This document shows, piece after piece, positions 24,745 through 36,709 of a DNA stretch of 64,000 bases; the stretch's first letter is position 1; every line of letters begins with the position of its first letter. Origin of the DNA: Lytechinus variegatus (lineage: Eukaryota > Echinodermata > Echinoidea > Temnopleuroida > Toxopneustidae); the NCBI RefSeq assembly GCF_018143015.1, contig NC_054753.1:24950462-25014461 (forward strand), written 5' to 3'. The translations under genes were made by a program, and so were the position numbers. Under the pieces are notes generated by a model, which worked only from the letters and a program-made list of their open reading frames with translations, was not told the DNA's origin and searched no databases.

Positions 24745-27700
24745 CACTGTTTTGATAATGCACTACGATGGGTTAATCGTTTTTTGCGATAATTAACGCT
24801 TTGTCCCCCCCCCCCCACCTTCCCTCTTACTATTTGTGGGGATGTAAACATGTGTGTTGTCTTTTCTCATCCATCTTTACTTGGCTGCTTGAAATCGTGT
24901 AGAACCATGGTAGAACGAAGCTATTTGTGATGTAAGCTATTCATTCAACAACTTTTAGAGAGTTTAGACTACCCTTTCTTGTAGCTCTCACCCTCTTTTA
25001 CCTCCACGCTCACACTAAACTCTTCATCTAATCACGCTCTAGGTTACTTTAAGAGTATGATAAAGGAGTATACCAGTACTCCTTGGAAAGATACTTTGGT
25101 CTGTTGTATACTTTTCTTGCTACAGTAATAGATCATGCTATTCTTCTCTCTTCCCGTCTCTTTCAATACGCAGAAAACTGTGCTTTAATGTAGAGGACGA
25201 GAGAAGACAGAGAAAGAGGGAGAGAGAGAAGAAGAAAGAGAGGGGACTAAAGAGGCGACCAGGGCTCAGCCTTCGCGACGCCACGAAACAAAGCCCCTGA
25301 AAGCGAAACGGTGTAAACACTGACGCCACGAGTCCCGGGGAGCATTGGAGGTCTCGATAGGTCTCAGGGCCGACCGACCATCAGGGCAAAGAAACTATGA
25401 GAGAGACGTCAAGAATTGACAATATACTACAAGCCGGGATACAACCAATCGCAGAAATGAATGTATAAAGCAAATAGTGAATGGTATAAGTTATTTTATC
25501 GAGGAAAACGTGTGTGTGGATTAGTAGGTGAATGTGTTGACTAGTATTTCATGGAGAATTTTGTCGATTTTGAGTGTGTGTGGGTGGGTGTTTAGGTCTA
25601 CATGTGACATGTGTTATGTACAAAGTACATTGTCATCACTGGCTACATGTGTGTGTTTAAACGTGTGTGTTAGAAAATTGTGTTTGTGTGTGTTCGTGTG
25701 TGATGGTAAATGAAAAAATCAATGTAGCTGTTGATAATGTCATGAAACTATATCGAAAAATGACATGGGTGTCTGTGTGTTTGTGGGAGAGAAAGAGAGA
25801 AAATATAGAGAGAAGGGTGGATTATAAAGAGAAAATTTATATGAGCTCTCGGTGAGAGGGAGAGAGAGAGTGAAAGGGAACGAGAAAGTGGACGAGTGGA
25901 AAAAATAATTACAAAGGAAAGAGATTTAAGAAGAAAAAACAGAACCCTAACTTGTGTCCGTTTGTGTGTGCAAGATAGACAAAACATCTTCTGTAGATTT
26001 CAAAGAAAGAAAAAACTTTATCTTAAATCATTTACCAGTAAACAAAGGATTAAATGCTTTAAATGGCTACAGTGAATAAGACGAGTGCTTGGAGAGTTAT
26101 ACAGAGTTGAAAATATATGAATAGGCCTAAATATTTTATTTTTTAAGAATGTGGGTCGATGCCATAATGAAATGAAAATCATGCCCGCTCACTCGGGCCA
26201 AATTTTGATCCTAAACAACGTAATGTGCAAAGCGGGCAAAGAGGTTGCGACATAAGCTTTTATAATACTAATCAGCATGTTCAAAAGAACTTCAATATCG
26301 CATCCTATCAATGACATTGTTACACATGACCTGTCACTAAGAATTATTGATAAGATCTGTGTGCTTTTTGTTAGAATTGTTCCCATTTTCCGACTTGTCG
26401 AAGATAAAATCGTCTGCATTTATAGAGTTACAATAGAGTTCTATGAAATTAATGTAAGGGAGTAGAAAAGCATGGGGGAAGGTTTGAATGAACATACAGA
26501 TGAATGGCATTTAAGAGACTTTGCACCCGGAGCCAAATAGTTTTTGACATTTCACTGAGAGGTGATCAATTTTATGACTCACTTATGTTCGACAAGTATG
26601 TCATGTATGATAATCAATGCCTGGTTAGGATTAGTGTTTAACATTGCTCAACAAATACTGGTGTACTTCTGTGTTTCACCAATTGTAACAATAAAATAAC
26701 TAATCTGAATCATCATGGAGCTTTATGAAGTGAAATTATCAAGTTAAGCCGAGAGTGAAGGACTAGTTACGAAGGGTGTGTATGTGCCAAGATGTGTATA
26801 TTGTGGATTATAATTGATAACGGATGAAAAGGGAGCACATTTGGGAAATGTATGAAGGGGGAACGACAAAATGGAATAAAGTACAAGTGGACATGAATGT
26901 GTGTGGGTGGGTGTACGTTTTTGCGTGTGTGGGTGGGAGGTTGAGGTTTCGTGTGAAGAGGGCGTAGAAGAGACAAGTCTGAATCAGCATGCTCTCATTT
27001 TGTGTATTGGGTTTAATAGTGTGAAAGAGAAAAACCTAGGGCATGTAGGGTAAGGTTATATGCAGGTCAGAGAGAGACAGAGGGAGAGGGAGGTATGGAC
27101 AGTAAGCCTATAGAGAAAGTGGGAAAATCAAATAATGATTATTGTTAAACTAGAAAATTCCGTCACCTGTAAACTCAACATCAACAATGTACTACGCAAG
27201 AAAATGTTTTTTCTTTCATACTTCTAAAAACACCCCTATTCTTTTATATTTTTGCAGGTGGCACATCTTACAATTTTTCTTACAAGTGGCTTGGCTTTCT
27301 GAGCTCAGAACCTTCCGATCACCACGGAGAGATTAAAGCGCATTTCAAGTAGCTCGAAACTTCATAAATAAACACGCAAATAACATCCCATTCTTTCCGC
27401 AATCATTGAAGTTTCTGAGAATGTGTGTACTCTGTCGGCTTCTCACAGCCGAACCAAAGAATAGGAACCTGGGCTAAGTCCTGTCTCTCCTTGCCGCTGA
27501 ATCGAAAAGGACCTCTTACCGTCTTCAGTTGTTACAAGTAAAAAGAATGGCTCCTCTGTTAGATCTGCCCACCTGAGGACCAAGAATCCTCACTCATCCG
27601 GGCCAAAATCCTTTAAACAAGTACACAGGACGATGACATGGGTCGTTGGATATCGCTAAATCGGAATGTCGTCGCGGTAATGTATACCTGCACGCATGCT

Positions 27701-27908
27701 TACTTGACGCGTACTTAAGAATCCACATTCTTGAGGGAGGGTTCTTTTGTGAACTTAACACCAACTTCTAAATATTCTGTAAAAAGGGAAGGTTTTTTTT
27801 TTTGGGGGGGGAGTACATTTCTTGCGCTCCCCTAGGAGTATCCTGAATATTTCGCAGAGACTAGTAATTTATCATGAAGTGAAACTAACAAATCTTTACT
27901 CTAACCCT
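24745..27908. other. Intergenic DNA with simple repeats and two GC-richer patches
   Basis: GC-richer patches at about 25250-25400 (for example CAGCCTTCGCGACGCCACG) and 27280-27660 stand out and could be conserved non-coding or untranslated-exon sequence. GT-rich and GA-rich stretches lie at 25505-25720, 25790-25900 and 26890-26945. A G run of about eight follows a T run near 27793-27811. No coding exon was recognised. Confidence 0.4.
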
Positions 27909-28509
27909 TTAAAGGTCAAGTCCACCTCAGAAAAATGTTGATTTGAATCAATAGAGAAAAATCAGACAAGCACAATGCTGAAGATTTCATCAAAATCGGA
28001 TGTAAAATAAGATAGTTATGACATTTCAACGCTTCGCTTATTTTTAACAAAATAGTTACATGAACGGACCAGTTACATCCAAATGAGAGAGTTGATGATG
28101 TCACTCACTCACTATTTCTTTTGTTTTTTATTGTTTGAATTATACAATATTTCAATTTTTACGAATTTGACGATTAGGACCTCCTTGCCTGAAGCACAAA
28201 ATGTTAAAATAATGGAATTCCACGTGTTCAAGAAGGAATGAAACTTCATTTCACATGACAATGACGAGAAAATCATATTTCAAACAATAAAAAACAAAAG
28301 AAATAGTGAGTGAATGACATCATCGACTCTCTCATTTGGATGTAGCTGGCTCGTTCATAGAACTGTTTTTGTGAAATGAAGCAAAATTTTGAAATGTCAT
28401 AACTTTCTTATTTTACATCCGATTTTGATGAAATGTTCAGTGTTATGCCTGTTGAATTGTTCTCTTTTTATTCAAATCAAGTTTTTGTTGGGGTGGACTT
28501 GTCATTTAA
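27909..28509. mobile_element. Fold-back DNA element flanked by TTAA, about 600 bp
   Basis: TTAA (27909-27912) then AGGTCAAGTCCACC on the left; GGTGGACTTGTCAT then TTAA (28506-28509) on the right. The arms are long and near-complementary. They include CATCAAAATCGGATG on the left against CATCCGATTTTGATG on the right, and CATCCAAATGAGAGAGT on the left against CTCTCATTTGGATG on the right. There is no coding capacity. The interior is related to that of the element at 17885 although the terminal sequences differ. Confidence 0.88.
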
Positions 28510-30351
28510 GATTTCTCACGCGAATACTAAGGTCATAACGTATGTTTTGCCAGCCAGATACAAGAGAATGTTATATCCTTTAATGTTAAAATAAAATTCA
28601 AACCCTTAGCAATATTGTTAATGAGATATTGTTATACTTAACATTTTTACTTTAACTTCACGTCCCAAAGTTTAGTCATTCTGATACGGGTTTTAGAGGT
28701 TTAAGTGTCCACTGATCCATATCAACTGTATTTTATTTCTTTCGTTCTTTGTCAATTTCATGGGTATTTTAGGTTCAATTTAAATTATGGACGCAGAATA
28801 CAGAACAATTCGTATCAAGAGCAAACCATCAACATTATAGGTAATATTTTGTCACGTAAATTCTGTAGCGTAACGCTGTTTCACTTAGTGACACGGTGCG
28901 CTTTTCAACCTTTCATGCGACTCCGTAGTAGTCGTATAAGCCTGAAGTCGATTACCCTAAATTAAATTTGACCTCTAAAAGTAATTATTGATTTATCTAA
29001 GAGAAAAGAAGGTGTGAGAAATCATAAAATCTGTGTAACCCTTTTTTTTTAGAAAAAAAAAACCTTTCCTTATGTTTAATTTTTTAAAAAATGGCACTAG
29101 TGTAGAGTGTGCGAGCGAGAGAGAGATCAATTCATTCTATATCTGAACGATTTACTACCGCGTTTTTAAGCTTTTGTACACATCTTTACGATGTTTCTAC
29201 AAGAAACTTGTCGCCAAGTGCATTTTATCTTATTGTTGTGTGTGTTTTCTTTGCAATCTGATACTCGGCTAATATAAAACCAACCGAGTGGGGTTTATAG
29301 CCAAACCAAGGACTTTGCACTCTTTAGTTCAAATTTCATATCATTAACACCCCCCCCCCCCCGATATCCGCCCTTTTAAAATTCATTGTCAGCTAAATAC
29401 TTCTCGCGCACGTGCGTTTTGTAAGTAGGCCTATTGGTGATTGCGACATGATGTGAGTGTATACTTTAAAATATTTTATCATTTCAAAATACGATGAAAT
29501 TAAAAAAAATCAATCCTATTCCTATTACAAGTACATCACCACTAATCTTGATGAAATGAAAACGATGTCCAATCGAGTCGAACTTTACAGTGTAATTTAC
29601 AGGCTCCATACGAATCTCGGTATTTGTTAAAAATTCATTGCCTGTAAGTGCTAAGCAAAATAATTCCACATAACGTAAAAGCACTCAAGCACTGACCTTA
29701 AAGTACACTCACACGAAATATAAAAAAGCAATACTAGAACTTATAAGAAACAAGAAATTATAAAATCGAAACGTGGTGCCCATAACTACACAGATTAAAA
29801 GTAAAATGACACATAAACTGCTTTAGATTTGGAAAAGGCAGAAAGAATGATTTTTGTTAATATAGGATAATTGATATGTTTTTACGGAACCTTAAGATCT
29901 GAAGAGAAGTAAGGAATCGCATATACCATGATGAGATGCAAAAGAAACATGCATTTTGTTGTGATTTGGGGGCAATTTTAATGATAATTGAAAGCTCCTT
30001 CCGCAGTTTTTCCTTGAATTGTCAGAATCGATCAAATTATTGAGAAAAGTAAATCACAGCCAGATTTCCATCCCTGATGGTCGAATCGGCACAAGGAGGG
30101 AGTTTGGTTCTAATTTCAGGCGAAATTTGTTCCACACTAAGATTTGTAAGTGTTGCCATGGGAACGCAATGATGGCTAATTATCATGGTAGGTGGATGGA
30201 ACTACAATGTCTGCCTAAAGTTTTGGTCAGGAAATATTTAATTGTTTTAATTACATTGAAGTAATTTCTTAAAATAATTATCTGAAATTTGATATATCGT
30301 AAAACTATACAGACATATCGAGTATATCATGAAAGTCCGTTACGTGCGTTA
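28510..30351. other. Intergenic DNA, nothing recognised
   Basis: AT-rich with a C run of about 14 near 29348-29362. Short frames at 28705-28965 and 30019-30264 show no domain or convincing splice sites. Confidence 0.5.
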
Positions 30352-30620
30352 GAAATAATATAGGGTATTTATATTGCAACATATCCACCTTGTTAGGTGC
30401 TCAAGGCGCTCCTATATTACCCGGCTAAGCTAGGCGTTCATAGCGCACACAGCTTTTTAAGGAATTACTTCCTACCGGTACCCATTTACCTCACCTGGGT
30501 CGAGTGCAGCACATTGTGAATCAGTTTCTTGATGAAGGAAATTACGCCATGGCTGGGATTCGAACCCACGACCCTCTGTTTCAAAGTCCGAAGACTAATC
30601 CACTGGGCCACAACGCTCAG
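30352..30620 (-). mobile_element. tRNA-derived SINE (family B), diverged copy
   Basis: Read on the minus strand, the head has TGGCCCAGTGG (A box) and GGTTCGAATCC (B box). A body follows containing CCAGGTGAGGTAAATGGGTACC and then a distal part with CCGGGTAATATAGG. The same order of modules occurs at 41607, 57062 and 62280. The + strand phrase GGGATTCGAACCCACGACCC is the B-box region. No reading frame in it is meaningful. Confidence 0.8.
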
Positions 30621-33600
30621 AGATGGTTTTGCACCGAAAAGAAAAAAAAAATACACACCATTTTTGTAGAAGATTTTTTTTCTTCAAGGCACTAAAGACA
30701 GGGAAGTATAATGGTCACGTCATGATGAATAATTATGATAAAAAGAAAAAAGTCAGAGGCAATGATAGGGTAACATAACAAGTGAAAGAGGAGAAGTATG
30801 TGAAAATAAAAAGAAAGAGAAATGGTATTGTATATAAAGTAACTATCTTGGGGAACGAGGTATTGCAATGAAAATTCGGAAGAGCATCTGTAGCGGATAG
30901 GAAGCTCAATCAATCCGTATATCCGCTTAATCCATATATCCGTTCAATCCGTATATCCGTTCAATATGTCCAGCATATTTCGGTTGGATGCTTTTATCAA
31001 GAAAGGTCGTTTATATTATTCACAGATCATGACTTAACTTTCGGATCTCTCAATCAAATTTCAACTCCCATCTTTGCAACAGAAAAGAGAAGATGCAAAT
31101 TGATGGCTTCTATTTTTATATTTGATTAATACATTGTTTGAACTCTGAAAAATAATGCGGTATTTTTGTGTAGTGTGTTAAGATATTTATATTTTTTAAT
31201 CTAATTTCGGTTTTAAACATCTCAAATCTCATAAGTAATATAGATCTGATACGATAATGAAAAGAAAGGAGCAAATAATACAGAATATAAGTCTTCATAC
31301 ATAGGTTTAAACCTGCGTTCACAAGTAGTCTGCAGGCACAGACCCTGATTGAAACTTTGATCAGCAAGTGTGTCTCCACGCACAGACTAACACAAACAAA
31401 ACTTGCTGTTTCAGGCCTTCAGTACACAAGGCATGAGTATAGGCTGCATATTCAGATCCTTAACTCGAGTGAAAGGTTTGCCCAGCAGACTTGTTCACGA
31501 GCATCCATGCAGAAGTATGATATTCTAGTGATATGTTTCATCCATCAAATTTGTATAATCATTGTATATAAACTAAGATATCTAAAAATAGATACTGCAT
31601 CTCATGACTAAATGTGAGGTTTTTCATGTCCGAGTAAAAACTCTGGTTCATTCAAAATAATCAAAACAACACAAATTTAATATAATGAAGCAATTTGAAT
31701 CACTTCCGCATCTTCTCTTGAAAGTTACACGCCACTTTGGCCAGTACAAATCTATCCACAACTTGGACATACTACCCTAAGCAACTGGACACAGATTGAA
31801 CTCCGTCTCAAGGAGGATTATTCTCACAAATAAGCATATCAACGAATTTGAAACCATACAAGTTTTGACAGGGAGGAATCTTCTTTCGATTAGGAGCAGA
31901 CTTGGGACTGATATTTCCGGCGACTGGGTGCATGGGACTTGGGCCAGAGTCCGAACAGACTGCATCTTGAAATGACCCCCCCCCCCCCTCTCTCTCTCTC
32001 CAAGGTGATCATATGTTCATGATGGCTTACTTTTTTCAAAGTTGAATGGAATTCTAAACGCATTTTTTTATATTACTGTCAATATTTCAAGTTTCAATAA
32101 ATGTTGCTCAATTCAGTGGGCACAGTATATAGATGCCGATTTCTGCCTTCCAAAATAGATTATGACAAGTAATTTTGTTATGAGGAAGCCACGGGAGTTT
32201 AATTAGACAGTGGTATACATCTTCGATACATTTGTACAGTTAAAATTAGGCAAAATGATATTCGACTTTCTAGTTTTATTAATTCTTTTGAAATGGCTTT
32301 GAATGTTGGCTAAGTATGAAAATTCTTTATAGAAAAGCACCGCGACTGGCGACAAAGGCGTTAAAGGAGTGTTTCATTTTGCATCTTCACTATTTACCCT
32401 ATGTTGTGGGCACTGTTTGTGTTTTGTTGGGGCTTTTTGGGTGGTATCGTTGGTTTGATTTGTTTGAGCATTGTGTGAGGGCCCCCCAAAAAGAGACAAA
32501 AAGATCTTGAGAGCTCCTCGTCTCCACCGTATACGTGTAGAAACTCGTTATCCTCGAAAACGGGCGACGAGTAGACGACCAATCCCACCGTCTCAAAACG
32601 GCGCGCGTTCATTTACCGAGCAATTAATCCGAACAAAGGCGCTTCTTTTCATCTACCTGCAAAGAATCGGCTTATGTCACCTTCGAGATAAAACATCCAT
32701 TCCAAATAGACGTCGCTATTATTGATAGAACGCCAGGCGAGGTAATTAATCCCCAAGCTTTTCTAATAATATTATAAAACGAGCCTTATTGCGTCGATCA
32801 TTATATACCTCAAGCACCACGACGAATATATATGACGCGTCTAACATAAATCGCGTCTATACAAGATTGTAACCTATATTAATAGGGGGGTATTAACAAG
32901 GTAGATGCACTATTCCTACCACCCCTCCCCCTAAAAAAGGAAATAAATTGACCTAGTAATGTTCATCAAAAGGCATTTCAACATGTTTTCTCGAATGGAA
33001 TACCTTCTAAAGATATTTAATCCATTAGAATTGAGCCAGTATATGGCCGAGATATCTTGAACACTTGTGGTATACTGACATCGGGTCGTGTTCAAGGGGG
33101 CATATTCAATACGATCAATCGCATTTCGTGTTAAAATCAAGCTCACCAAAACATCGAAGATAAAAACTTCGTATGGACAGCACCTACACTATCACCACCA
33201 ACAAATTCAGTGGATCAAATGCAACGACACGAAAGTCATCAGTGCTCGATACTGCGTCATTCGAAATATAACGCGATCCTTTTGATCGGCGGTGAATTGG
33301 TTCGGCTATGTGACTGGGGTATAGGTTTAGGTGGGGGTAATCATGGTAATGGGACTATAATTGGTCTGAGAAAGCCAAGATCCGTGGGCCTGCAATCAAA
33401 GGCCCCAACAATGATACTGCCGGGGACTAACTGTTCCTAGTCTATTGTCGGGGCCAGAGACAGACACCTTTTATTAGAAGGGCCCAGCTGACTTTCAAAG
33501 CTCCAAGGAACAATGACTGAAGCCATTGATGGGGGTTTAGAGGTATTGTTGTGTTATGGGAGCATGAATGGGCTCTTCAAAAAGCTTGATGAATCATGAA

Positions 33601-33952
33601 GCTTCTTCACACGGGTGGTATATTATTAGAAGAAGCGATTCAAACGATTAGAAATTGAGATCATTCAGATGCAATGCAACAATATATTAAAAGAAAAACA
33701 CTTTTTTTTACAATTCCTATACATATAGAAATTATCTTTCGACATGGACTTTCCAATCAGACTTCACAAAATTGTCAGAACCTGTTGACTAGATTCTCCT
33801 GACGAACAAAACCTCCCAAACTTAAAACGAAAGAAGGCGCTGAAATTTTGAACATTTTGGCCATATTTTTGTTGATATGTCGGGCAAATCAAAGCTGGTT
33901 CTTTAACTATATTCTAGAGTGCTAGAAGTAACGATAGGAAACATATGCTTAC
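30621..33952. other. Intergenic or intronic DNA, no recognised exon
   Basis: A short tandem repeat of about 18-20 bp (ATCCGTATATCCGYTYA-like, three units) lies at 30905-30965. A C run and TC repeat lie at 31977-32000. A GC-richer patch at 32500-32760 with several ATTA words could be regulatory. GGCCCCAACAAT at 33401 is nearly complementary to ATTGTCGGGGCC at 33444. If the minus-strand exon at 33953 is real, part of this stretch would be its first intron. Confidence 0.4.
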
Positions 33953-34126
33953 CATTGAGACTAGACTGCCGTAGTCGTCGTCGGGATCGTCTGGGAACAT
34001 GTTCATTTGAATATATTCATCGTTAGTGGGTTGGGCCTCGACCTCGGATACGCCCCTCGTCGAACTGTGCAGCCACAACCCGCATAAAATCAACACCGTC
34101 CTCGTCAATACTTGATGCATATACAT
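33953..34126 (-). CDS. Possible first coding exon of a secreted protein (partial, unidentified)
   Basis: On the minus strand an ATG at 34126 opens 58 codons that end at ATG followed by GTAAGC, a consensus splice donor (GTAAGC occupies 33952-33947). The peptide has a short polar start with an Arg (residues 1-10), a hydrophobic core VLILCGLWL (11-19), then small and polar residues with a possible signal-peptidase site before Gln32. After that comes an acidic stretch with PDDPDDDYG (45-53). Codon use looks coding-like, with many GAC, GTC and CTG-type codons compared with its AT-rich surroundings. Upstream of the ATG are two copies of TGAATATTCAT. I do not recognise the family. A second exon could not be identified at lower coordinates, so the call rests on this exon alone and it may be chance. 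Confidence 0.35.
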
Positions 34127-36440
34127 GATTAATGATCAATGAATATTCATGCACGTATGAATATTCAATAGTCGAAGTTATTCGATTTGTCGTTTCTTTT
34201 CAACTCGGCGTCTTTGACTATGAATAGCCACATGTGGTGTCAAAATAAATATAGATATTTTTATCACTTTTTTTCACTGGTTTTCATTCACATGACTCTG
34301 TTACCTTCTCGATGTTTCCTTTCTTTCAGCTTTCCTCGAGTAAATGTCGTTCATGATGACTTAAATTAAGGGATTTTAAAGATTATCCACGCTAAATGCT
34401 TTTCCTCTTAAAAATGTATCAAATGTGATTTCCACAATTTGAATTCCTCAGGTACAAATATTTCTTCGTTACATTCCTCGACAAAAGGCGATCTTCTGAA
34501 ACTCCCGTTATTTCAAATCGAACCGTACACCTTATCTACTCATTCAAGCGCGAAAAGTAGCATGATGCAAAAATCGTATACATTAACATCCGATACATGA
34601 GAAATGGCATTCTAGCAAATTCATAACCTAGTAGATAATAAGCACTATGGCCAGATCGACTCGAGCGTATATAGACCTCCGATAGACCTAAAGAAAACTT
34701 TGAAGATTCGCTATAAAGAGGTTGATAATTCTTTCTCTGTAGGAACGATTTCCCTCCCGCGGTTCATGGGGGTCATTGTCACAATTATTGGAGAAAGTTT
34801 CCCTCGACGAAGGAGAAGTGCATGTCCATGAATACGTTTTCAAACACGTGTTGCCAAACTGACTGTAGTAGTACCGAAGTTTCGTAAGTGGTAACCCGTT
34901 ATGTTGAAGGTGTTGTTGCACTCGTCAAGAATGGCAACATTATAACTTGATCAAGAGGCTGACCTTGAAGGAAAATTGACCAACGCTGTCAAACACACAC
35001 TATTCAAAGCCAACAAATTGTCATGTGGTGAAAGGGGTGTCGAGATCCCTGAAAGATTAGATTTCTAGGAGCAAAGTGATACAATATACAAATGGGCTAT
35101 CGCGTTTCCGTATAAATTCGCTGCTACTTTCATGAGGTATACGACATAGCACCAAACAAGAATCATAAGAAGACCGTATATGAGATTATATCCAGAGCTA
35201 TGATGATAAACTTTAAGACTTACGAAACTTAAGGTGTGTTCACGTTTTCCGAGAGAAAAACTTCTTCTTCAATTGTTGTAAAAAAAATGAAGGTTTCGAA
35301 TCCGTTACAGCATTCGGACGGTTCAAATGCTCTGGTATGGTATCATATTTTTCTGCGTCATCTTGTTGAATTCAGCATCGTTTTAACTTTTACCAATCAC
35401 AACTTGCAATTCTTCGCCAACACCCTGCTTCGCCCTAGGATGAATAAAATTGTTGTTTTTGCTGTCCAATGAAGATTCCTCAATTCTCGACTTCAACAAT
35501 AGGTCCTGCTAAAGTTGTTTTCTTTTCTTATTTATGGTTGGTTTTCGGGCGCCGATGAAAACCAAAACATCACCAAGAACACACTCCCTTTTTTATGATG
35601 GGTATTTTATACCGGTACATGCACGTTCTTTTTCTTCCTTCCAACTCCGCATTCCTTGGAACTTGTATTTGAGGTCACGGGCAAAATCCGCACTTCATTT
35701 GCCCTCTCTTTACACGCTGTCTACCTCCCCCAACAAGAACTTGGAGAGTGGGGAGATCGAGACAGAGAAAGAGAGGGAGAGAGAAAGATCAAAAAGAATA
35801 TCTCCAAAATTATGCCACCTCCCGACTCTACGCGGGTGCGAGCTCCAAGGTTGCGGGAGGTTGACACGCGAGTTGCGACCCCGGAGCTTGGGGGTGTGAT
35901 GCTCTGGACCAGCGCTGCGCCACACGTCTCGAGCAATCAACGTTATGCAGTTCTGAAGTGTTGCGAATTTGCAAAATATATCATAAAAAACGAGGCAGCG
36001 TATGAAAAGGGGAGGAAGGAGAAAATGAATTGAGTAAATATGCTCCCCACACACGATCTCTTGGTTCCCTTTTCTCCGTTGATAAGATACCCCCTTCTGA
36101 GCTATTTCCAATAGTCAATGACTTTCCTTTTTTTCTTTTCGGCCTTTAAAATCCAAACTGAAAAACCAGGTTATGCATACTTCCACACCATGTAAGTTCC
36201 TCTTAAAGTCCCTCCAACTTTGGGGAAAATAAGTCTATGATCCGGCACCAAAGCGAACCTTAATGAATGGAAAAGGTTGAAGAATTCCCTTTGATTGGAG
36301 AATTACTAATATTTAAAGCTTTCAGAAAAAAAAGAACGATTTCCACCCTGCCCGTCAACGACTGCGTTAATTGGTAGACTCCAGTAGATATTCCTTTGCG
36401 GCGGAGAGCAAACTTACTTTTATACAAGAAGTTAATCCTG
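34127..36440. other. Repeat-poor intergenic DNA, possible regulatory region
   Basis: Just upstream (minus-strand sense) of the possible secreted-protein exon lie ATGAATATTCAT (34139-34150, a perfect palindrome) and a second ATGAATATTCA (34157-34167). A GC-rich block at 35815-35950 includes CGGGTGCGAGCTCCAAGG and is preceded by a GA-rich run. The overlapping open frames at 35534-35899 and 35656-36033 are driven by that GA run and show no domain. Confidence 0.35.
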
Positions 36441-36499
36441 TTTTACCCTTACGATAGCTGGCCATCGCTACGTTTTTCTTGTTTTCTGTTGAGCTCCGC

Positions 36500-36610
36500 T
36501 TGAGAACTTTGCTTCAGTGGACTTGTGACGTCGTCGCAGTATTGACCAATCACAGAGCAGAGATTTCTTCTCGGTGTTTGAGAACTATTCAACCAATAAT
36601 CCATGATTTT
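36500..36610. promoter_or_regulatory. Promoter-like motif cluster (CRE-like site and two CCAAT boxes)
   Basis: TGACGTCG at 36526-36533 and CCAAT at 36546-36550 and 36594-36598 lie within 75 bp. Such spacing is common in TATA-less promoters bound by CREB/ATF and NF-Y. A (TTTC)n tract follows at 36682-36708. No coding start can be assigned to it. Confidence 0.3.
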
Positions 36611-36681
36611 CAGGTTCAGGTTGTCCGTTTTCGGCACCCCTTCCACTCTCTCTCTCCCCCTCTTTCTTTCTTCCCTTTTTT

Positions 36682-36708
36682 CCTTTCTTTCTTTCTTTCT
36701 TTCTTTCT
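36682..36708. repeat. (TTTC)n microsatellite
   Basis: About seven TTTC units inside a longer pyrimidine-rich stretch (36640-36770). The stretch is responsible for open frames on both strands there. Confidence 0.85.
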
Positions 36709-36709
36709 C

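Noticed and set aside
35534..36033. Two overlapping plus-strand frames of 121 and 125 codons
   Set aside because: Length comes mainly from a GA-rich run; frames on the other strand are equally long and no domain or splice support was found.
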